Below, piece after piece: positions 40,909 through 50,481 of a DNA stretch of 64,000 nt. The first letter of the stretch is position 1; each line of letters starts with the position of its first letter. The stretch is from Globisporangium splendens (Eukaryota; Oomycota; Peronosporomycetes; Pythiales; Pythiaceae). Made by a program: the position numbers and the translations under genes. The stretch spans positions 62,001-126,000 of the forward strand of contig VFIW01000009.1 of NCBI GenBank assembly GCA_006386115.1, in the 5' to 3' direction. The notes under the pieces were generated by a model. The model searched no databases. It was not told where the DNA came from and worked only from the letters and a program-made list of their open reading frames with translations.

Positions 40909-43013
40909 TTATACACCTGCCTCCACGGCCGTCGTCGGGAAGCACGGGAACAGCTTCAGGTCCTCCATATCGTCCATCGCCGTCATGGCCTTCATGAACG
41001 GCTCGTTCGCGCTCAGCCAGTCGTCTTCCAAGAGTCCTTCCGTGAATGTGCCTGGTGTGTCTTTGGGGTTGTACCCGTACGCGCTCTCCGGGTTCAGACT
41101 CCAGACAAAGCCACCGGCCCATCCCGGTTTCTTGATGATCTCGATCGAAAAGTCCGTACACCGCTTCGTGGTCTTGCGCAGATGCGCGTCCTTCTCGTAC
41201 AAGCCGCCGAACTCGCCCAGGAGCAGCGCGGGGCCGGTCTCGCTCGCGAGGAAGCCAAACATGTCGTCCATCGTGCCTTTGATTCGGACACGCAGTGCAT
41301 CGTCATCGAGCTCCGTGAAGCTAGCGCCATAAAAATACTTCTGCGGGTACACTGCGGGCGTGTAGTAGTGCGGCGCATACACGACCTTGTTCTTGACAGC
41401 GAACTCCACGGGAGCCGTCTTTGCTCCCTGCAGACCACCTCCGTACCAGTCGTAGTACTCAAACTCCTCGCCGCCGATCGTGACGCTGCGCTGTCCATTC
41501 ACACCTTCGACAAAGCCCATCCAGTTGGAACAGCCCTTGAGCATGCGGTTGGCGATGCGTTGGGAGCCCGCGCGGAAGTCTGTGGGCGAGTCGTCACCCC
41601 AGGTGCCCTTGTATGGCTCGTTCTTGAGGTCGATGCCCATGATGTTCCAGTACTCTTGGTCGCACAGGTTCGACGTGAGCACATCGATGGCCTCGAGGAA
41701 CTTGTCCTCCGTGATGTTGTCGTTGTACCAGAGGAAGCCGTTGTCGTTGTACTCGAGTGTGTGCATACTGAGTAGCACGCCGATCTTGCGAAACTGGAGC
41801 ACTTTGATGATGCTCTTGAGCAGCGACATGTAGTTCTTGACCGAGATCGCGCGGTTCTCCTGCTTGTTCATGAGCGCGTCGTTCGGGATTTTGTTGTCCA
41901 GGATCCACGCCGCCATCAGCGGCAACCGCACCGCATTAAACTTATTGTTCGCGATAAAGGACGCGATTTGATACTGTTAGCATATAAAAGAAGCATGCAC
42001 ACATTAGCCACATGCTCTTAATGAAGGAAATGGCTTGATACTTTGACAAACAGACGTACCGCTGTGGTACCGTTCTCGGTGTTGTCCCAAAGCCCAAAGG
42101 GGATGGCTTGGCCAGTCTCCATGCCGAACCAGTTGAGCCCCTTGATAGCAATCGGCACTTCAGTGCCATTCTTGGACACGGCGAAGATCTTGCCGTTCTT
42201 GCTCTGGTAGTCTGGGAGCTCGCACGCGCTCGCGGGGTACTTTTTCGGGTTCCCGATGACGCCGTCGTCCGCGATGAGATCGCCGCCGACCTTGGTATCA
42301 CCGCTCGACGTCGAGTTTCCGCCCTTGATCGCCTTGCTCTGGAACTTGCGCATCGAGTACTCCTGTTGCCGCGACTGGCTCGTCGAGTGCTTGTCGACTG
42401 CAAAGTACGTGATCCCAAAGCCCGCAGCACCGAGCAAGAGAACCAGGAGCATCAGACCTGGCCATGTCTACGTGATCACGCATACATAAGATTAGTGTTC
42501 GCACCCCCAACTCATCCGCGCTCGCAGCTTGTAAGACGAACTGTAAGACGAACGTACCCTGTAGCGTCCTTTGTAGTCGCGCTTGCGTTCTTTCTTTCCG
42601 GACGGCGACACCGTGAGCGCCTCGATGTCGCGGTCCATGAGTATGGATCCGCGCGTGAACGGTCTGCCGCTGCCGGCATTGTTGGCTCCCGACTCGCTGC
42701 CATTATGCATCGAGTTGGCGAAGCTCACGCGCGGCTGCGAGTACTCGAACGAGCTGCGTCGCGGGTCATTCGAGTCTCCTGATACCGGCGGTGGGGGCAA
42801 CGGGTAGTACGGCTGGCCTCCGCTCATGTTGACGTAGTAGTCGGTTTCGTCGATGTTGGACGACTCGGCGCGGCTGTGGGCGCCGAACTTGATCGTGGGC
42901 GACGAGTCGAGCATCTCGCTCGACGCAATGAGCGACGGTGAGTACGGCAGCCCTTCCTGGATGTCGAGCAGCTCGTCGTCGATGTCGACCTCTCCATGCG
43001 AGTACCGCGCCAT
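40909..43013 (-). CDS. Membrane-anchored GH5 family glycoside hydrolase (3 exons)
   Basis: Exons 43013-42558, 42467-42060 and 41973-40909; both introns (90 and 86 nt) have GT-AG ends and phase 0, giving 642 residues. The first ~152 residues are a hydrophilic cytosolic part, followed by one helix (WPGLMLLVLLLGAAGFGITY, ~154-173), so this is a type II membrane protein. The extracellular catalytic domain follows (KGLNWFGMET ...). Catalytic residues by family rule are the acid/base Glu in DLKNEP (~Glu407) and the nucleophile Glu in LLLGEFGG (~Glu542). WSLNPES is the typical barrel-closing strand. GH5 enzymes cleave beta-glucans or mannans, so wall remodelling at the plasma membrane is the natural inference. 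Confidence 0.92.
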
Positions 43014-45533
43014 CTCGGACGAATGAACTAGAATGCGCGGATGAATGGGAATGCGGCCTGTTCGAGCGTTGCTGTGGGCGTAGTGGCGCGAATTGGCGAG
43101 TCACCTGAAACTCCCCCTTGCTCCCCATACCGACCATGCACCCAACGGACAATCACTGTCATGTTTATGTGGTGGGCAGAGGGGCGATGGGTTGAAACGG
43201 GCTCGGTTACAGTACACTTTTGGAGTGATGGGGCTACTTGCTGTACGCTTTTTTCGAAGAAAGCGTGGGTCATTCTCCCTTCAGTCAACACAGCCTTCTA
43301 ATCAGTTGTTGGCACAATATGAGTTTTAACAGGAAGGCACTTCGCGTTTGAGACGCTGAATCCGCGGTCAGGTGAAAGAACTATCACATACGTTATGACA
43401 GGCTATTTGTTGATCGGGGATGACTACGAGGTTACCCTATGCAACGATGCGGTATTGTGCGCAGTGGGTACAGCATCAGGTTTCACAGGTACCTGTTTGT
43501 GGCTTGGAGGCATTGTACCCATCGCCTTTTGGGCAAAAAAGCGTGGTTGGTTGCTTCGACAACCCACCCAGATGCCCAAATATTCGATCTCACAGGTTCG
43601 CACTGAACGCGTCTTGGACTCGAAGAGATGCAAGCAAATTAGTCGACTGCAGAACATCTAATAATGCAACACTTGTTGAAAAAAAGCTTGGTGGAAAATG
43701 CTATTCGAGTAAAATTGACAGGTGCCTAATATCTGAAGACTTTGGTTCCGATGTCGTCAGGGTCGAAGAAGTCGATACCCACAGCGTAATTTGTGCCAAA
43801 TCGAGCAAATAGCATGCAGCCTGAGCTGACATGCACACGCAATAGAACAAGAAAAGAAATGAAAAGTTGCAAGTCGCTGCGTTCAGAAATGGCGTAATGG
43901 GAAAACCGACTGAGTTGGGTCACTCAGTCTGTTCTCAGAGCGACAGCCTCTTCTCACCGGGTTTTGCAGTATTTTGTGCTGGATTTTAAGGTTCTGCGCA
44001 TCAACTGCATCTTGTCAATCACCTGATATCGACGTAAAGACGAAGATGATTTACTTGTGATAATTGGTCATCTGATATCGACCACGTGCTGCGTTCAACA
44101 AAAACGGCCAGCGGGTCAATGCACCACCTCAGGACGTGCGGATGGTAGTAAATCACGTCCTCAGTCTCCGAGTTCTTGCTCTCGTGAAAGAGATCAGATC
44201 TCTCGCTGAGCATGTGTGAACAGACATTCTGATGCGCTTTACAGAATAAAAACTATCGAACCATGCAAACTAGGAGTTCTGAAGCTACCAACATATTATG
44301 ATATCAGGGAGTTTCAGGAATTCCGACTTTTTTATGGTTGGTTTCCTTGGCCAAAAGGTGTTGGCCAGGAAATCGATTGAGAAGTGAGACGAAAATGTTT
44401 CAACCTCGCAAGTGCATTCAAGAGATCAGTCAGAAGAAATGAACTGATGGTCGTTCGTACATTGGCTTATTCGTTGGTTGCAAGCAATTCAGCGAGAATT
44501 CTCTGCAAATACTGATACACTGAAACCCCTTCTTTCCCATCCGACAGAGCACAGGAGGAATTCTCAATATGTGCTATTAATTTGCTGACCCGATGTCTGC
44601 ATTGCCTGTGAGGAAAGGCGCGTGGAGAGTGCTTTGAGTTCGGTGGAATGGTCCATCTACCCAAACTCCATACTATGTGTTCTCCACACTATTTGCACTG
44701 TCTAAAACAAAGTGGGCCACACCATTGATTAATAGTGTGTCCCACATTAAACTATCAACTGCAAGCTCGAGCTTCTCTTGATCACAGCTCAGTCGTGACG
44801 TCATGCGAGTCATACCGCGTGACTCCAGCGCGTACAGTACTGCAAGTGCACTTGATGCTGGTGCAGCAATCGCCGCAAGCAACCGCGCTCTTTGGGCACG
44901 CGTGCATGGGCATGTCTCGCGTCAATTGAAGGCAGCAGGGAGAACCTCAACCCACCACACGCGTTGAACCTGGCTGGTGATGGTTGTGGAGCGCTTCAAG
45001 GACGCTTGATGGGTGAAAAGCATCGATCTGGAGCTTCTCGAATGTCACTGTGGCAACTATTCACTTTTGAAGGTATCAGTATGCCCGCACTGCAATTATA
45101 CTTTATGAATCACTACTATGAATTAGGAAGGATACCATGGCTCGGAGGTACTAGGCGGAACAGAGCCCAGCCAGTCGTTTGGCTCTTCTCGTAACCGACT
45201 GGTGTATCTTGGAGCTCTCTTGCTTGTACAATGAAGACTCGAATCTCTGTCGACAGGAGGACGGACGATGGCTCGCTGATCTTAATCGACAGCACAAATC
45301 TCCTCTGAAACTCACTCTGTGGCACAATCGAGCGGCCAGAGCCCACGACAGCCTCACACAAGCGGTCCTCCTCCTCCCTCCCTCTTGCTGCTGCGTGTCT
45401 ATTGGAAGCAGCAAGGAAGTGCGACTGAGAGGCGCGTAAAAGGGCATTTTCTAGATTCTCCCAGAGGCAGGAGAGGAGAACAGCAAACACCGACCGCGAC
45501 GGGGCGAGTGGTCGCATTGGGAGCAGACAGCAC
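43014..45533. other. 2.5 kb stretch without a supported gene
   Basis: Only short frames are open. Two minus-strand frames at 44467-44664 and 44673-44882 have somewhat protein-like composition (for example VYQYLQRILAELL and WDTLLINGVAHFVLD) and may be remains of an unknown gene, but no domain is recognisable. Confidence 0.35.
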
Positions 45534-46906
45534 ATGGGCATGTCGATGACTGCGATGCACGAGCGCACGGACCGCGACCACCGTCTCGCGGTTGCGCTGC
45601 TCACCAAGACGAGGTGCGTGCTGCTTGCTTGTGTTGCATTCTTGTTGTTCCACGCTCTGATATCTCCTTGATGTGCTGCGTAGATTCGGCGCGCTGCCCC
45701 CGACATGGAGCGCCAGCAAGCAGAGACGACAGCGAACGACGAGCGTTGATGGCAGTGGCGATTCGGACTCAGCAGAGTCGGGTGTTGAGGTGACGTCGTC
45801 GTGTCTTTTTTGTGCAATGTTGAAGTGACAGCGTGCATAAAAGTCCTGACAAAACCGCGTCTCATGTCATGTTGTTGCTTTCACTTCAGGCCCGCGCGAC
45901 GATCAGTCCTCTCAAGAGACGAGCTGCAGCGCTTGCACTGCAGCTGGCAAAGCGACCACGACTAGCTGATGATAATGCAGTGGCAGCACCGACCCGGAAG
46001 CGATTCGCGAGCGTTGGGAGCGCATTAGATTCCATGGCGAAACCCCCGAGACCGCCTGTCAGTTCTTCACATTCAATGGCGAAAGCGATGGCGAAGCGTA
46101 TCAGTGCGCCGTCACTTGCATTGTTAATGGAGGGTCTCTCAAGCTCCGATGCCAAGTATCTTTTGCAGATGCTGTCGGAATTGCCGAAAGAGATTGCGCG
46201 ACTCAACAGCACCAGCACGAGTAGCTCCGGTGGGGATACCGTTGTCGCGTCCAAGGTGTTTGGATGGCGTCATTCATTTTGGCTTCCGAAAGCGCACTCG
46301 GACTCGTTTTCGTTGCCTCGCAACAATCGGAATGCTTTGTTGATCTGGAAGGCGACCAAGACGTTCGAGTCGACGGATATGCGGCCACTCGCCAAGAAGA
46401 TTTGGAACTCGACCGAGACGCTCAGTCGTGTACCGGAGTCGTCCAAGATCACGAAGTGGGAGGTGTTGCACTCGATCAACAAGCACGCGCGCGTGATTCG
46501 TCGGGTAGATCACATGCACGGCCGAGAGGAACAGGAGACGATCTGGTTGGAGTGTTTTCTGGACCGTGGCAACCATATTTGCATCGGCAGGAAGCAGTTG
46601 CGTCAATTTCGAGGGTACCAGCTTGAGGCGAGTCCACCAAGTGACTCTTCCGATACTGATAAAGGTGCTGGCGGAGATCCTATGAGCGGATACGAGTGCG
46701 AAGGCTTCTTGTTCCGTCCGCATCTGACGAAGCTCAAGGACGAGTACATGCTCGGAAGCACTCTGCAATGCATCAGTTCGGTTGCGCCCCGCGGGAAGTC
46801 TTCAACGGAGTGCCTCCTCAAGCATATCATCGACGACTTGCCTCGTTTCACATTGCAATGGGAAGAAGCGCTTGTCCACGACTTGCTGCCGCAAATCAAG
46901 TATTAG
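45534..46906 (+). CDS. Unknown protein with START-like region (3 exons)
   Basis: Exons 45534-45613, 45684-45789 and 45890-46906; introns of 70 and 100 nt with GT-AG ends and consistent phase, 400 residues. The first exon holds several in-frame ATGs; the earliest is used. Residues ~1-130 are basic and Ser/Arg-rich (KQRRQRTTS, SPLKRRAAALALQLAKRPR), resembling a nuclear-localised part. Residues ~185-310 (WRHSFWLPKAHSD, LIWKATKTFESTDM, IWLECFLDRGNHICIGRKQL) recall START-like lipid-binding domains of oomycete transcription-factor-like proteins; the match is by general pattern only. The last ~80 residues contain FTLQWEEALVHDLL. Function unassigned. Confidence 0.7.
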
Positions 46907-47078
46907 TAGAATAGAACCGCTATGAAGCCTTTTAAACTCCCCAACTATTTATCAACAAAAAACGAGATTATGGGTCAACTGCAACCAGGTTTCATAAAAT
47001 CGTAAATCATCATACAACCGCAGCACCTTGCTCTACCTTTCGAAGAAAATCATCGTCACCATCACCTACACGATTGAC

Positions 47079-48325
47079 TCAAAGTTGCTTGACCTTTGTA
47101 TGAAGAGAGCCTCGGTACATGCGCAGCCCGGATGCAATGACTGTGAAGAGCATGGTGCCAAACATGGCCATGCCCTTCCACGCAGCATATGTGTTTGCCT
47201 GCACGACATCCTTGAGTCGGCAGCCCATAGGTAGTCTTGTGACTGTGTCGCTCTGCTTGCCGCTCAAACACTGGACGTCCTTCTCCGTCGCGGTGAGCAC
47301 GAAGTACCCATAGATGACCAAGCACACCAGCGCCATCAGGAGCGAGAGACGGTTGGCGAGACGCGTAAAGTCCATCTTGTTGTCGACGTCCGAACCACCA
47401 TGGCGATACACGACGACGCGGTACTTGTCGATGGAGAAATCGGCCAGTGACTTCGGGACAAAGTGAGGGATGCAGCACAGCTCGCGGGTCGTCGACACAA
47501 TCGTGTGCCACGTGTGGCCGTACGAATAAGTCAAAGCATGCTGCCAATCGACAAACGGAATACGACCAAACAGCAGAATTAATACACAAACGGTAATAGG
47601 GAAGACCACAACACCAGACTAGCAGTCGTACCTTTAGTGCAAGTGCCACTTTCGAATCGACATCGGGACTTTCGTTAAAGTGCTCGAGCAATCGCTTGGT
47701 CTTCGACACGACCTCGTCCTTCACCTCAGCCTCCATATCGCACTCGTTGATGGTAATGCGCTGCTTCAGCTTGCCTTTCGTGCCAGCAGCTTCAGCCGAC
47801 AAAAGCGCTTCGTGGTCTTCCGTCGGGATGGGTGTCAGCGCAGGGACCGTGCGATACAGCAGCACTTTCATCTTCGAGCCTCGGCTCGACAGCAACACGC
47901 ACGCGCCTTTTCTCTAGCAAACATAACGATCGAGCATTGAAAGCACGGTGGACAGGTACATTAGCAACGCATCACTCGTCATTATCAAGCGCATTTCTTG
48001 TCATAAGAATCCAACTTACGTATCGCAAATCGACCGCGAAGTCGGTCCCGACGGCAACGTGCCATCCGAGTCCCTGAGAGACTTCCATCAGGTTCTGCGC
48101 GTGCTTCGCGAGCTCGCGGATGTTCTTGCTCTTGCGAGCAGCATCGTTTACAGCCTATTCACACCACACAGTGCATTAGCACAACAAGAGTCAACACTCC
48201 AACCGCAGAGACACCAGCACGGAATGACACACTAGCCGTTAGATCACCTTCTTGGCCGCCCGGCCGGCGGACGCGGCGGCGGCAGGCGTCTTGGACACTT
48301 CGAAGTCAGCGCTGCAGAACACCAT
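47079..48325 (-). CDS. Tandem LC8 dynein-light-chain-like protein with TM hairpin (4 exons)
   Basis: Exons 48325-48248, 48154-48020, 47913-47632 and 47540-47079; introns 93, 106 and 91 nt, all GT-AG and phase 0, 318 residues. Residues ~30-100 resemble an LC8 dynein light chain: a helix (NIRELAKHAQNLME) followed by GLGWHVAVGTDFAVDL and a strand ending MKVLLYR. Residues ~118-212 repeat the pattern: ITINECDM, an alpha-helical run, then YGHTWHTIV and a final strand YRVVVYRHGG. Two hydrophobic helices (~231-250 and ~284-304) bracket a 30-residue loop with two cysteines. LC8 proteins are dimeric soluble hubs that bind short peptides, so a membrane-tethered double LC8 is unusual. Assignment is by eye. 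Confidence 0.7.
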
Positions 48326-48659
48326 CGTTCGCTTTCTCTCTCTCTCTCTTATGCGTGTGGCGCGCGCGCGCGTGGGGCTTGCTTGGTGCCTCTGCAGTTG
48401 CACTTTGGCACCATTTCCCTCGTCAATCATGCTGAGTTCGAGTGATGGTTGCTTTTTTCATCACGTAATTACGCATGGCACTTGATTTATGCAACGTTGT
48501 AAATATACACATGCTTCAAAAACGCATTTACTGCTTTCAAGACTCGTAATACTGATCTCGAGACCGTAAAAGCATGTTCCAAGACCTGATTATGGTAACT
48601 TTGTTTGGTCAAATGCCTCAAAAATGTTCTGCACACACCGATTGAATGCAGAGGCACAG

Positions 48660-48785
48660 ATGGAAGACAGAGGTGGCAATGCGCGCTTCACATCATACAG
48701 CGCAAACGGACATCGTGCCCATCGAAAGTGGTAAACAGTTTGTCCAGAAATGCAACGATATTCGTAGTAGCATGTGAGCTCAGCG
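48660..48785 (+). pseudogene. Relic of the lipase 3' coding end
   Basis: ATCGAAAGTGGTAAACAGTT-TGTCCAGAAATGCAACGATATTCGTAGTAGCA matches, with few changes, the last codons of the lipase at 60227-61762 (around 61675-61735), and similarity extends upstream to about 48660. It is followed, in the same order as at the lipase locus, by a fragment of the decayed element. Confidence 0.65.
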
Positions 48786-48916
48786 TAGGTGTATTTTGGA
48801 CAATTCAAAGTCGTGAGGTGCAAAATGTTTGCGGAGGCAATTTACTCTTGAACTATCAACGTACTTGTTTCCAAGCTGCTGAGAAGTGTAGATCACGAGG
48901 TAATTTACTCAAATCA

Positions 48917-49040
48917 ATTGCGATCTCGTCATCTTCATGACCTTCGAGTGCCGCTGGGAAAGAACTGCCAGCATACAGCAATTTCAACGGAAACGCCAGC
49001 TGCTTTGGCGACGATGATGGCGGCTGCAAAAGTCCTTCTT
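48917..49040 (-). pseudogene. Fragment of the decayed 57/62 kb element
   Basis: The minus strand reads LLQPPSSSPKQLAFPLKLLY and on to ALEGHEDDEIAIDL. It is collinear with the 3' part of the element at 57444-58250. The codon at 49024-49026 is CAG here, where the other copies have TAG. Confidence 0.65.
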
Positions 49041-49120
49041 AGATTTGTTTCATTTACGCGCTCTCCTTAGATGCTGTCAGTAGAAATACATAGTTGAATC
49101 GATCGCCCAGCCTTCGAGCC

Positions 49121-49483
49121 TTACTTGCGCTTTGGACGTTCTTCTTGGTGAGCTTCCACGTGAGCCCACTCGCGCTCCGCTTGGACCCATGGATCCATTT
49201 CACCAGCGAGGTCGTCAGCGGAATTGCCAGCCGAGTCACGGGAGCTTCCGCGGGATCGGCTACTGCTCGCTGTCGAGTCGTCAGTGTTAGTTCGGATGCG
49301 ATTTCCGGTGACGGATGCAATTGCTTCCAGTTGCTCTTCGGTTACGAACCCTTGCTCTTCGCAGGCGTAGCTCTCAATCACGAGCGGACTGGTCGTGCCG
49401 CAGGCTTCGCAGGCTTCCGCGAGGAACGCGTTCATCAGCGTGCACGCCGGGTAGCTCCACTGGTTGCTCTCTTCGTCTGCCAT
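49121..49483 (-). CDS. Small protein with degenerate RanBP2-type zinc finger
   Basis: 120 residues from ATG 49483. The N-terminal segment WSYPACTLMNAFLAEACEAC fits the RanBP2 finger spacing W-x-C-x2-C-x3-N-x6-C-x2-C, except that the first Cys is replaced by Tyr. The remainder is Ser/Arg-rich and acidic (STASSSRSRGSSRDS ... EMDPWVQAE), ending in a basic EERPKRK. RanBP2 fingers bind ubiquitin or RNA; with three Cys left, zinc binding is doubtful. Intronless. The frame is open upstream to 49639, but only ATG 49483 gives a sensible N-terminus. Confidence 0.65.
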   Translation of the reverse strand: MADEESNQWSYPACTLMNAFLAEACEACGTTSPLVIESYACEEQGFVTEEQLEAIASVTGNRIRTNTDDSTASSSRSRGSSRDSAGNSADDLAGEMDPWVQAEREWAHVEAHQEERPKRK

Positions 49484-49994
49484 GGTTGTTGTTCTCTCGA
49501 GGCCGCAAATACTCAAATGCCGCACGACAGTGAGGCACAGAAGTAGCGAGGGCAAGTAAGAACATGAGAACGAAGCCGATCCGACAAGAACCGACAAGAC
49601 CAGCAGGATGTCGAGATACTTTTGCACTGATGTCGGCACCTTTATCTCGGTCTCATAAAATTACCGATCCAACACTGTACGTATGCAAAAAGCACACACC
49701 GTCTCTCCTCCATTTTTAGCCAAAGTGGCACGACCGGATATGAGAGGGTATAATGCCTTCTCCGACGCTGCTCATCATCGATGTTGCGCATTTATACTGT
49801 TCTCCAACCCGACCACGTTCATCTGATTGGATTTGATTTCGAAGGCTATGTAAAGGGAGCGATGGCTGAAAATGGAGGATAGATTTTTACACACACATTG
49901 GAGTGTTTTTTTTCAAGTTGAAGTTGCCTTTTGCGTCAGAATGCGGAAGCGCCAAAATATCCATCCGCAGCAGCTTAAGCAAGTCTAAAGCACT
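49484..49994. other. Intergenic stretch
   Basis: Shared upstream region of two divergent small genes. No further gene or repeat is recognised. Confidence 0.4.
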
Positions 49995-50414
49995 ATGGAG
50001 AAGAACATGCGGGAGCGCAGCTACGTGTGCATGCGCCCGTCGCTGTCATCCATTCTGTCGTCTTCATCCGAGAGCACCGATGGAGCCACTCGCACCGCCA
50101 TGTTCGCCACTCGAAACAAGAACCCGGACGATCTCTCCACTGATGATGAAGATGCCCAAGGCGGCGCCATGGAAGGCAATAGTGTCGACGGCAATCAAGA
50201 TGTTGGCAACCAGCTTGCGGACCAGGTGCTTATTTGCATACTTTGCGCGATATGCTTGTGGGTTTGTGGACACAGAGGCAGGCAGTCAGTGTTTTTGTTG
50301 TGTGACCGTTTACTGACACTGTACCAATTGCCGACTTGGCAGTGGCAGCGACTGACGATTCGCGTCCAGGAGGTGGTCATTCGGCACGAGACTGACGACG
50401 ACACTGGCATTTAG
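49995..50414 (+). CDS. Small acidic/Ser-rich protein, probably 2 exons
   Basis: ATG 49995 opens a 139-codon frame. A likely intron (50226-50342, 117 nt, CAG|GTGCTT ... TTGGCAG|TGG) is a multiple of three, so the protein is either 139 or about 100 residues. The spliced form joins a Ser/Asp-rich part (LSSILSSSSES, DDLSTDDEDAQGG) to WQRLTIRVQEVVIRHETDDD. No family recognised. It converges on the TMC gene with only 67 bases between the two stop codons. Confidence 0.4.
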   Translation: MEKNMRERSYVCMRPSLSSILSSSSESTDGATRTAMFATRNKNPDDLSTDDEDAQGGAMEGNSVDGNQDVGNQLADQVLICILCAICLWVCGHRGRQSVFLLCDRLLTLYQLPTWQWQRLTIRVQEVVIRHETDDDTGI

Positions 50415-50481
50415 CGATGAAAAAGCCGTTGTGCATGCTTGGTGGCAGTGGGATGTCGTCTTTGACCCAGCGTTTGCGTTG

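Noticed and set aside
40744..41775. 343-codon plus-strand frame opposite the GH5 gene
   Set aside because: The minus strand carries the GH5 catalytic motifs and consistent splicing; the plus frame has no domain.
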